A DNA stretch of 62,567 nt from assembly GCA_040756435.1 (NCBI GenBank), contig JBFLZD010000016.1:1-62567 (forward strand), given 5' to 3'. Position 1 is the stretch's first letter; the number at the start of each line of letters is the position of its first letter. A program made the position numbers and the translations under genes. The notes beneath the pieces are model-generated. The model saw nothing but the letters and a program-made list of their open reading frames with translations, searched no databases and had not been told where the DNA came from. This stretch comes from Spirochaetota bacterium (GTDB taxonomy: Bacteria > Spirochaetota > UBA4802 > UB4802). Positions 53,780 to 61,942 of the stretch are shown here, one piece after another.

Positions 53780-54990
53780 ATAAGGCTCTGACCCTTACAA
53801 TAATATCACCCCTTCGGGGTTTTTTAGTTAATAACAGCATGTCATCCTGAACGTGTTTCAGGAACTCATTAGTGGGAACAAGAGATTCCAGGTTAAGCCC
53901 GGAATGACGTATTACTTTGTCATTTCAAAGGAGCGAAGTGACTGAGAAATCTTAAAGTGGGAGGCAAGATTTCTCGCTGCGCTCGAAATGACATAAAGGA
54001 TAGCTCGAAATGACAAAAAGAGATGACCAGAATGACAGATAGGCAACAAGTCATCCTGAACTTGATTCAGGATCTACTTATAAGGCTCTGACCCCCAAAT
54101 ACACTATCTCTCCAATAACTCTGCACACTTTGCGTACTCTGCGTGATGCATAGGTTTGTCTCACACAGAGACCGCAGAGATGGGGAGGGTGAGGCTCTGA
54201 CCCTGTTACAATAGTATAATAGTATCACCCCTTCGGGGTTATATATTGAATACCAGGGATTCATCCTGAACCATGACCTGAATTTATTTCAGGATCGATT
54301 CAGTGTAGTCATCCTGAACTTGATTCAGGATCTCAATGGTGAGGATAAAGATTCCGGGTTAAGCCCGGAATGACGTATTACTTTGTCATTTCGAAGGAAC
54401 GAAGTGCTGAGAAATCTTAAAGTAGGAGGCAAAGATTTCTCGCTGCGCTCGAAATGACATAAACAATTGCTCGAAATGACAAAAAGAGATGACCGGAATG
54501 ACAGATAGGCAACAAGTCATCCTGAACTTGATTCAGGATCCAATCACAATGCTCACCCCTTACAATAATAGCACCCCTTCGGGGTTAGTGTGATGTTGTG
54601 ATGAAAATAATATGCTCTGACCCCACTAAGGATCTTACGTATCATCCTATCCATTAAGGATCTGCCACAAATCCCACTATCTCTCCCATAACTCAGCGTA
54701 CTCTGCGTGATGCATCGGTTTGTCTCACGCAGAGACCGCAGAGATGGGGAGGGTGAGGCTCTGACCCCAAATCCCACTATTTCTCACATAACTCTGCGTA
54801 CTCTGCGTGATGCATCACTTTGTCTCTAGAGTCTAGGCTCTGATCCCTTACAATGTATCACCCCTTCGGGGTTTCTTGATGATGTTGTGATGAAGATAAT
54901 ATGCTCTGACCCCATGGTTTGCAATTTTTTTATAACTTTTTTATCAAAAAGTACAAATTTTTTCCTACATCCTTTTAATTTTTTCTGCTT
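53780..54990. repeat. Nest of dispersed repeats beside the RAYT gene
   Basis: At least four families interleave. (1) REP-like units TTACAATAATATCACCCC-TTCGGGGTT at 53795, 54206, 54560 and 54848, most preceded by GCTCTGACCC and two followed by TGTTGTGATGAARATAATAT then GCTCTGACCCC. (2) CATCCTGAACTTGATTCAGG palindromes near 54052, 54313 and 54517. (3) CATTTCGAAGGAACGAAGTG / CGCTGCGCTCGAAATGAC pairs near 53920 and 54387. (4) CTCTGCGTGATGCAT ... CACGCAGAGACCGCAGAG hairpins near 54130, 54690 and 54800. No credible gene is present. Confidence 0.8.
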
Positions 54991-55056
54991 CATGCGTTGT
55001 ATAGAGTAAGAAATACCCTTTTTCACACAATATTTTACATCAATGGAGGAATACGT

Positions 55057-55653
55057 ATGGCACGGAAATTGCGTGTACAGATGCCAGGGTTAACCTATCA
55101 CATTACTTCTCGCTGCATAGAGTGGCGAAATATGTTAGAAGAAGAGTACTTTAAAGCCTGTTTTGTGGAAATTTTACGCAGAGCAAAAGAAAAATACCGG
55201 TTTAAGCTTATTGCCTACTGTATTATGGACAATCACATCCATTTGGTTATTCACACAGTAGATGATGGAGCACCTATAGGGCGCATTATGCAGTATATTA
55301 AGGCACGGTTTGCTGAAATTTATAATAAAATGACTGGTAGAACCGGCCCTTTCTGGAATGAGCGCTATAAGGATAGTATTGTAGAGTTTGCCCGTGATGG
55401 GTTTCACTATTTGTTGTGGTTGTTGTGGTATTTGGCGTATAATCCGGTACGGAAAAACCTATGCTCTGACCCTACAAAATACCACTACAGCAGCATAAAA
55501 GCATATTTACAGGAGGATGCCGATGTAGGAGTGCCAATAGATTACCATGACTATTTTAAAGAGTTAGGGAAAACATTTGCCGAAAGGGTAAAAAGATTTA
55601 TGCACTACGATGAAATATACCGCAAGCGCTATTCAATTGCGGGGTGGGTGTAA
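55057..55653 (+). CDS. REP-associated tyrosine transposase (RAYT, Y1_Tnp)
   Basis: A 198-residue HUH single-strand transposase of the IS200/RAYT type. The N-terminus LRVQMPGLTYHITSRC is the RAYT start, the HUH motif is DNHIHLVI near residue 63, and the catalytic tyrosine region is around GRIMQYIKARFAEIYNKM; FWNERYKDSIV and PVRKNLCSDPTKYHYSS follow in the usual places. GGAGG lies seven bases upstream of the ATG. RAYTs are single-copy domesticated transposases that disperse REP palindromes; the adjacent array of CACCCCTTCGGGGT units is the expected partner. The gene itself contains GCTCTGACCC at 55463-55472. Confidence 0.93.
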   Translation: MARKLRVQMPGLTYHITSRCIEWRNMLEEEYFKACFVEILRRAKEKYRFKLIAYCIMDNHIHLVIHTVDDGAPIGRIMQYIKARFAEIYNKMTGRTGPFWNERYKDSIVEFARDGFHYLLWLLWYLAYNPVRKNLCSDPTKYHYSSIKAYLQEDADVGVPIDYHDYFKELGKTFAERVKRFMHYDEIYRKRYSIAGWV

Positions 55654-55671
55654 TGCCATAAAAAAATTATC

Positions 55672-55874
55672 GGGGCTGTCTCAAAAAAACCTTGGTGCAC
55701 ACAATAACGTGAGTGCAATCTCATTGCAAGCGTAACGAAGAATCTCAATGTCACAGAGGATGAGATTGCCACGCGCTTGCAGCGCTCGCAACTATGGGAT
55801 TGCTTCGTCACTTTGTTCCTTGCAATGACGTGGGTGTAAAGTAATTGTAATGAGGGGTCTTTTAGAACACCCTC
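55672..55874. mobile_element. MITE-like element, third copy
   Basis: Left end GGGGCTGTCTCAAAAAAACC and right end TCTTTTAGAACACCCT match the termini of the elements at 17.4 and 34.7 kb. The interior (GATTGCCACGCGCTTGCAGC, CAACTATGGGATTGCTTCG) is closest to the 17.4 kb copy. Lies between the RAYT and btuB stops. Confidence 0.6.
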
Positions 55875-55898
55875 TGTGTGTAATAATAATTAAATATT

Positions 55899-57812
55899 TT
55901 ACAACGTTGCCTTTAATCCAACATAAAAGCTACGCTGTGGCATATTGTACCCGTACACATGCTGGTAGTGTTTGTTGGTTATATTTTCAGCTTTTGCCTG
56001 TATGGTAACCTGTGGGGTCAGAGCATAGTGTGCTGCAATATCTGATTTTACATATCCTTTCAGCGTCACAGCCACAGTGGAAAATGTAGCAGCATCAAAA
56101 TAAGAATCATTACGTTTTCCCACGTAGGTGCCAGTATATGATATGCTGAATTTCCCAATGTATATATTTACAGTGGCGTAGCCCTGATGTTTGGGTCTGC
56201 GCAAAAGCTGTGTATCAGTGCTTTCATCAATTGCTTGGGTATACGTATATCCACCTCCAAGGGTCAGAGCCTTAAACGGCTGCAGTGTAAAAGATCCTTC
56301 AAAGCCTTTAGTGGTAACCCTGCCAATGTTAATATATTTTCCCGGCCAGGTGCTGGAATCATAGTCTATCATATTGTGATAGTTGTTTTCAAAATAAGTA
56401 ACACCAACGGTAAGGATATCAAACAATGGTTGTTCAATACCGACATCGTAACCGGTGTTTTCTTCTGGCTTTAAATCTTTATTTTCATCAGTATATACGC
56501 CGCCATCACCATAGATTTGATACAGGCTTGGTGCTTTGTAGCCTTTGCCCCAGTTACCTTTAAGTTTTGTTTTTACCACAGGGAAAACAACAGCCGGTGA
56601 AACTGTATAGCTTTGCTGCCAGCCAAAGATAGCATTTTTATCGGCTCTGACCCCTGCAGTTAGATAAAACATTTTACCTACATTTATATGATCCTGAGCA
56701 AAGAAGCCAATAACATCAGTATCATTGGTGGTTTTTGATGGAGTCAGGTAATCCTGCAGGTTTGAAAATTCTTTTTCAAAGCTGATACCTATATTCAGTA
56801 TGTTACTGTCTTTAAGTGTGAATGTATGGAGCCATTCAGTATGGGCGATAGTTCCTGTGTAACGGTTTTTTGCTCCAAAATCGGCAAAACCTACACTACC
56901 GTCATCGTCAAAATCATCATATGAGCGTATTGTGCGGGAAACGCTGGCACTTAAGCTGTGTTTCCAGAATGATGCAATTGTGTGCTCAAACTGTATGTAG
57001 CCGGATACCTCTTTGCGGTTTTCGTAAGAGTTTGCATCATCAGTTAAGGCAGCATCATCTAAATCAAGATCAGTTTCCTTTGCTGTGAAGCCGGCATCAA
57101 TGCTCAATGCAGTAAATGGCGTATAACCAAATTTACCCAATGCATAGCGCTGATACATGCTATCCTTATCATACGGGGTAGTGGCAGAGGAAGGTTTTGT
57201 TGCACGTGAATACCCTTCAGCGGAAAGCTGTCCGGCAGTAATGGAATAATTGAATGAACTATCGCCTGCTGAAATATTTGCTGAAAGCTGTGTGGTGTAA
57301 TATGAACCACCATAAAGGTTTACGGTAACCTGTGATTTGCTCTGACCCCGTTTTGTCACAATGTTGATAATGCCTCCGGTTGCGTCTGATCCGTACAGTA
57401 CGCTCTGAGGCCCCTTGATAATCTCAATGCGCTCAATTGAGTCGGTGGTGAGGGTTCCAAAATCAAATGTTCGTTCGATAGTTGATGGGTCTAAAACCTT
57501 TACTCCATCAATAAGCACCACTGTGTTACCGGTCTTTGCCCCCCGAATAAATACGCTTGCAGTGCCACCTAACGTTCCATTTTGTACAAGCGTAAGTCCG
57601 GAAACCGTTTGCAGCACATCACTTACAAACCGATAGCCTCCCTGCTCAATATCTTTGCTGGTAATAATACTTACGGAAGAACTTTGCCCATAGGTGATGG
57701 TGCTTTTGTACGCACTGATAACAACATCTTCCAGGGGCGTTTCTTCCTGGGCAAAGACGGCGGTACCTATCGCCAAAACTGCCGTTAAAAAAAAGATTTT
57801 GAATTTAAACAT
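55899..57812 (-). CDS. btuB: TonB-dependent vitamin B12 receptor
   Basis: Outer-membrane cobalamin transporter of 637 residues. Signal peptide FLTAVLAIGTAVFA, TonB-box region EETPLEDVVISAYKS, plug domain with SIFIRGAKTGNTVVLIDGVK-like strand (SVFIRGAKTGNTVVLIDG), IERIEIIKGPQSVLYGSDAT and a 22-strand barrel ending in NMPQRSFYVGLKATL with the terminal hydrophobic residue. The B12 specificity is inferred from the cobalamin riboswitch directly upstream. I set the start at the ATG preceded by GAGGAGG; longer in-frame extensions run into the riboswitch. Four GCTCTGACCC words lie inside in different frames. Confidence 0.93.
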   Translation of the reverse strand: MFKFKIFFLTAVLAIGTAVFAQEETPLEDVVISAYKSTITYGQSSSVSIITSKDIEQGGYRFVSDVLQTVSGLTLVQNGTLGGTASVFIRGAKTGNTVVLIDGVKVLDPSTIERTFDFGTLTTDSIERIEIIKGPQSVLYGSDATGGIINIVTKRGQSKSQVTVNLYGGSYYTTQLSANISAGDSSFNYSITAGQLSAEGYSRATKPSSATTPYDKDSMYQRYALGKFGYTPFTALSIDAGFTAKETDLDLDDAALTDDANSYENRKEVSGYIQFEHTIASFWKHSLSASVSRTIRSYDDFDDDGSVGFADFGAKNRYTGTIAHTEWLHTFTLKDSNILNIGISFEKEFSNLQDYLTPSKTTNDTDVIGFFAQDHINVGKMFYLTAGVRADKNAIFGWQQSYTVSPAVVFPVVKTKLKGNWGKGYKAPSLYQIYGDGGVYTDENKDLKPEENTGYDVGIEQPLFDILTVGVTYFENNYHNMIDYDSSTWPGKYINIGRVTTKGFEGSFTLQPFKALTLGGGYTYTQAIDESTDTQLLRRPKHQGYATVNIYIGKFSISYTGTYVGKRNDSYFDAATFSTVAVTLKGYVKSDIAAHYALTPQVTIQAKAENITNKHYQHVYGYNMPQRSFYVGLKATL

Positions 57813-57875
57813 AAAAAACCTCCTCAAAAGTTTGAAAGTTGGTACTGGAATGAGGAGGCGGGAAACCGGAAAGCA

Positions 57876-58075
57876 TAAAAAACGCATGCTCTGAGGCATG
57901 CGGAGTGTTAGAATCAAATTTCTTTGACGCTAACTGGCTCCCAATCCTCGAGGAATTCCAGCTACAAGGAGTGTCTGGCTTATCCCTGGTAAACAGGGAA
58001 TCACAGTTGCGGGTCAGCGCGGGATTTGCACCCAGCTTCCTCCTGCTTTACGGTTTTTACGTAAAAGCAAGTATG
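57876..58075 (-). promoter_or_regulatory. Cobalamin riboswitch with intrinsic-terminator expression platform
   Basis: Read on the minus strand, the conserved core runs GGAAGCTGGGTGCAAATCCC, then GCTGACCCGCAACTGTGA, and later AAGCCAGACACTCC (B12-box region), all in the order expected for the AdoCbl/cobalamin class. Downstream, CCGCATGC-CTCAGA-GCATGCG followed by TTTTTT (57880-57903) is a rho-independent terminator about 65 bases before the btuB ATG. High cobalamin would favour termination and shut off btuB. Confidence 0.92.
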
Positions 58076-58218
58076 ATGAAAAAAAAATATTAATAATTGT
58101 CAACTAAAAAAATTTGCGTTTAATTTGTTGTAATAGGTACTTCTATTAAAATTAAAAAAATAATGCGTTGTTTGCTTGGTTTGTAACATAAACATATCAA
58201 TTTTATTGTGGAGGTGTT

Positions 58219-59364
58219 ATGAATAGTATATGCAGGAGTATTCTTTGTGGTGTTTTTATTGTAACTGGTGTTTCATGTTCTAATTATACTAGCACTAATA
58301 AAAATCTTGATTGGGAGCAAGTGAAAAAAGATGCAAGGGTAACTGTTCATGTTGATGAATTTGTTACTCCGTATATGGTGCCTGTATCCTCACTGGCCTG
58401 GGAGGATGGTATTTATATAACGAGGGATGGAATGGATTTGTATTGCATTTACTGTCCTGCTGACGTAATGTCATTTAATCTTGCTGGGTCACCACAAGAA
58501 GATGCGTTGCTCTATTTACGAGGTCCTTTCCTGTCTATGGATATGCATGCAAACCAGATTGGTTATGAGTGGTGGATTCATGGTGACATTTATCGTTCGC
58601 ATCGTAATAGTCTTTCTGAAGATTTTACCCAATGGCAGGCGGTTGCAATGCATGACCCCATTTTCAATGAAGGAGCTCCTCAGGGTATTATTAATAACAA
58701 TGGCTTTTCATACTTTGTCTATATCCATAACAGGATTTCTGATCCATATGATGATAATATCTGGATGCAAAAAGATGTTTCACGCAATCTTAATTCATCT
58801 GGTATGGAATTACCCGATAGCATTAATTCAGAATATGCAGAAGATAATCCTCATGTGGAATTGATAGATGCAAATCAATTATTACTTTTATTTGAGAGAG
58901 CAGGCCATCCAGATAATGTTAGCCAGAGGGATATATGGTTTTCGGTGGGTACTGATGACGGTACAAATTGGAGTAATCCGGTGAATTTTTACTGTATTAA
59001 TACTTTTGGCAGTATTGATTATGAACATATACAACCACACCTGTACTATAACCAGAGCCAGTCATGTTGGTATTTATACTTTGTTACACAGCATACCAAT
59101 GGCAGATTGGCAATATTTCGAAGTAAAAAAATAAAAAATCCTTCCAATCTCAATGATTATAGCGATTGGAATAACAATACAAACCCATACTGGGAAGTAC
59201 CAAAACCTGTAATATCCACAGGAGATAATCCCTATATAATAGGGGTTGGAGAGCCAACCCTGACTCAGGAGGGAAATTTATACTTTGTTGTTATTTATGA
59301 AAATCCCGATGGTTCAGAATATAATAGATATGATGCAGATCCCTGGTGTGCAATAAAAAAATAG
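58219..59364 (+). CDS. Predicted lipoprotein with beta-propeller-like repeats
   Basis: A 381-residue exported protein with lipoprotein signal (SILCGVFIVTGVSC, lipobox GVSC). The mature part repeats short beta blocks such as SLAWEDGIYITRDGMDLY, NGFSYFVYIHNRISDPYD, NPHVELIDANQLLLLFERAG and QSCWYLYFVTQHTNGRLAIF, resembling GH43/sialidase-type five-bladed propellers. No catalytic residues are identifiable. GGAGG precedes the ATG. It is transcribed divergently from btuB; the shared spacer holds the riboswitch, which reads away from it. Whether it assists B12 capture is unknown. Confidence 0.7.
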   Translation: MNSICRSILCGVFIVTGVSCSNYTSTNKNLDWEQVKKDARVTVHVDEFVTPYMVPVSSLAWEDGIYITRDGMDLYCIYCPADVMSFNLAGSPQEDALLYLRGPFLSMDMHANQIGYEWWIHGDIYRSHRNSLSEDFTQWQAVAMHDPIFNEGAPQGIINNNGFSYFVYIHNRISDPYDDNIWMQKDVSRNLNSSGMELPDSINSEYAEDNPHVELIDANQLLLLFERAGHPDNVSQRDIWFSVGTDDGTNWSNPVNFYCINTFGSIDYEHIQPHLYYNQSQSCWYLYFVTQHTNGRLAIFRSKKIKNPSNLNDYSDWNNNTNPYWEVPKPVISTGDNPYIIGVGEPTLTQEGNLYFVVIYENPDGSEYNRYDADPWCAIKK

Positions 59365-59587
59365 GAAAGTAAATCCAAAACATATATAAAAAAATCTTGA
59401 AGCACATAATTGTATTGACGGGAAAATAATACCATACAATAAATATAAAAGAGCGTCCACTCATATTGTAAAGCTAAACAATAGCACAGTTTTTGTAGGG
59501 TAGTTTTTTATTGATATTCAATGAAGATTGTAGTGCTTAAATTTTTATATTGCTATCTCTAATTTAAATTTTCAATGGAGATGTTTT

Positions 59588-61147
59588 ATGAATACTATTG
59601 ATGACATAAGTTCAAAAGGAAAGAAAACCGCCAATAAGATACGAATTGTAGTGGCAACTATCTTGTTTCTAATTGTTGTGTCAGCTGCTCCCAACAATCC
59701 GGCAATTGTTAATATAAGCTATCTGATAACCATTACTATTTTTGCAGTTATTTCAATCATAAACCTAAGATCGGTATCATCAGTATTGTACTCCAAAATT
59801 ATTAAATATAGTACTGTTCTTTTTGAAATATCCATACCTACTATTCTCAAGCTTTCACATTTAGCAACAGCTAAACCACACCTGATGATTAATGAAGGAG
59901 CAGCCTTCCAGGCATATTTTTTATTTATAATGTTAACGTTGTTTCAAAATGAGCGGTTTTTAACAATCCTCACAGGTATTGTGGCTACGGTAGAATATAG
60001 TGTACTGGTTATTATTGGTATTTTTGTCATGCGCATGCCGGTTATTTCAGGTAGTTCAGAATGGGGGCATATAGTCATTGATGATGAAATTGGTAAGATA
60101 GTTATGCTCATTGGATTTACGGCAATAGCTGTTACTATATTACGGAATTTACAGCAATTTGCATTTACAGCTCTGAAAAACGAAAAAAATGCTTTAACAA
60201 AAGCTCTACAGCTAAAGGAGATAGTTAATGAGGCTAAAACTGTAAACAATTTGCTTATTGATGTAAGTAAAAATCAAACTGAAATTAGCACGGTGCTTTC
60301 AGAAGTAGCAAATGATGAAGCTACGATGAGTGAGGAGCTTTCATCAATGTATGAAGAACAAACCTCGGCAATTGAACTTATTTACAAAAACACTATCAAA
60401 CAAACAGATGAAACAAAATTGATGAAAGATAGGATCCATGAATTCATTGAGATCCAGAAGAATGTAATAACCGTTGGCGAACAGATGCTGAATAATATTA
60501 TCAGCATAACTGAATATTCAAAAAAAACAGAAACAAGTTTAAATGAGTTATCACATATCATGGATATTGTAACACAAAGTGGTGGTGCCATTAATTCATT
60601 TCTTGAGGTTATTAGAAACATTACTGATCAGATCAATTTGCTTTCGTTAAATGCAAGCATTGAAGCAGCCCGTGCTGGTGAGTATGGCAGGGGTTTTGCG
60701 GTTGTTGCAGATGAAATTGGTAAATTAGCAATGGCTACGTCGGATAATGCAAAGGAAATATCATCGCAGCTTGCACGAATAAATCAGGATATTTCCAGCA
60801 GTATTTCTATCATGCAAAATACGCAAAAGGCATTGAATGACATGATAGCCATTATAAGTGCCAGCAAGTCAAACATCAATGAAGTCCGTGCTGCAATTGG
60901 CAATCAGCAAAAAGCCATTGAAGATGTAAAACGTCAGTCAGATGTACTTGATTCACTTTCTCATGAAATACTTATGGCAATAAATGAGCAGCAGTCATCA
61001 ATGAATGAAAGCGTATCATCTATACAAAAGCTATCGGAGGTGGCGCAGATAGTGGCAGACAGAACCATGCAGATGAATGAATTGACAATTCAGATTAATA
61101 CAATTGCACAAACGTTGGCCAAAGTTACCGATACCATTGATAATTAA
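59588..61147 (+). CDS. Methyl-accepting chemotaxis-type transducer
   Basis: A 519-residue membrane signal transducer. Residues 1-200 form about six membrane helices without a large periplasmic sensor domain, a helical linker with KALQLKEIVNEAKTVNNLL follows, and the C-terminal half is a cytoplasmic signalling domain with the hairpin tip NLLSLNASIEAARAGEYGRG near residue 355 and GFAVVADEIGKLA, which binds CheA/CheW in known systems. No chemotaxis genes are nearby, so it is an orphan. Ribosome-binding site GGAGAT. It is convergent with the B12 ATPase, 12 bases between stops. Confidence 0.92.
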   Translation: MNTIDDISSKGKKTANKIRIVVATILFLIVVSAAPNNPAIVNISYLITITIFAVISIINLRSVSSVLYSKIIKYSTVLFEISIPTILKLSHLATAKPHLMINEGAAFQAYFLFIMLTLFQNERFLTILTGIVATVEYSVLVIIGIFVMRMPVISGSSEWGHIVIDDEIGKIVMLIGFTAIAVTILRNLQQFAFTALKNEKNALTKALQLKEIVNEAKTVNNLLIDVSKNQTEISTVLSEVANDEATMSEELSSMYEEQTSAIELIYKNTIKQTDETKLMKDRIHEFIEIQKNVITVGEQMLNNIISITEYSKKTETSLNELSHIMDIVTQSGGAINSFLEVIRNITDQINLLSLNASIEAARAGEYGRGFAVVADEIGKLAMATSDNAKEISSQLARINQDISSSISIMQNTQKALNDMIAIISASKSNINEVRAAIGNQQKAIEDVKRQSDVLDSLSHEILMAINEQQSSMNESVSSIQKLSEVAQIVADRTMQMNELTIQINTIAQTLAKVTDTIDN

Positions 61148-61159
61148 AAAGTCAGAGCA

Positions 61160-61942
61160 TTACTTTTTTACATGCGCTGGTACGGGGTATACGTATGGTT
61201 TTCCGGATAGTGGATTTGTATAGACTAAACATACGCAATCAAACAGTGCTTCAATATTCTGATAGGTAATGCATTTTTCTGGTTTCCCATCAAAAAAAAT
61301 CTTTCCTTCTTTAATGCCGATTATCCTGCTACAGTATTCAGATGCGATGTTGATATCATGCAGTATGGCAATAATGGTGCTGCCGTTTTCATTGAGTTTA
61401 CGCAGAATGTCCATGATGGCAATAGCATGGTGTATATCTAAATGCGATACCGGTTCATCCAGCAAAACGCATTCAGTGCTCTGCGCCAGCGCACGGGCAA
61501 TGTTGACACGCTGCAGTTCGCCTGAGGAAAGCTCGGTAAGCTTTTTTTGTTTTAAGTGCTGTACATTACAGTACTGCATGGCTTCATGAATGGCGTTGTA
61601 ATCATGTTCTTTTAAGTTTGTGACTGTTGTATGGGGAAACCTTCCTAATGCAACAAAAGACTCAACAGTGTAGGGAAGCACTCGTTCAATATCAGTTACT
61701 GATGACACCTGTGTTGCATATACAGTGTGTGGTATTGTTGTAATATTGTTTTGTTTATAGGCGATAGTTCCTGATAATGGGGCTACAATGCGGGCAAGTA
61801 ATTTGAGCAGTGTTGATTTGCCTGCACCATTGGGTCCAATGATGCCAATGAAATCGCCAGTGTTAATGGTACAATGGGGAATATTCAGCACAGGAATATT
61901 TTTGTATCCAGCTTTTATTCCGGTGAATTCAAATGTTATCAT
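61160..61942 (-). CDS. btuD: Cobalamin/iron-siderophore ABC transporter ATPase
   Basis: A 260-residue ATPase of the FecE/BtuD family. Walker A GPNGAGKSTLLK near residue 36, signature LSSGELQRVNIARALAQ near 135, Walker B CVLLDEPVSHLDIHHA near 158, and the H-loop in IAILHDINIASEYC. The ATG overlaps the stop of the upstream permease (ATGA), so it is coupled. Its specificity is inferred from the B12 receptor in the same region; iron-siderophore transport is the alternative. One GGCGATAGT copy inside (61760), in the GTIAY codons. Confidence 0.85.
   Translation of the reverse strand: MITFEFTGIKAGYKNIPVLNIPHCTINTGDFIGIIGPNGAGKSTLLKLLARIVAPLSGTIAYKQNNITTIPHTVYATQVSSVTDIERVLPYTVESFVALGRFPHTTVTNLKEHDYNAIHEAMQYCNVQHLKQKKLTELSSGELQRVNIARALAQSTECVLLDEPVSHLDIHHAIAIMDILRKLNENGSTIIAILHDINIASEYCSRIIGIKEGKIFFDGKPEKCITYQNIEALFDCVCLVYTNPLSGKPYVYPVPAHVKK

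Noticed and set aside
57813-57917. A longer N-terminus for btuB
   Set aside because: It would start inside the riboswitch terminator and lacks a signal peptide at the right place; GAGGAGG before 57812 decides.
1850-61773. GGCGATAGT as a Chi or KOPS-type polar site
   Set aside because: Copies are balanced between strands within one 62-kb stretch, whereas such sites are strongly oriented along the replichore.
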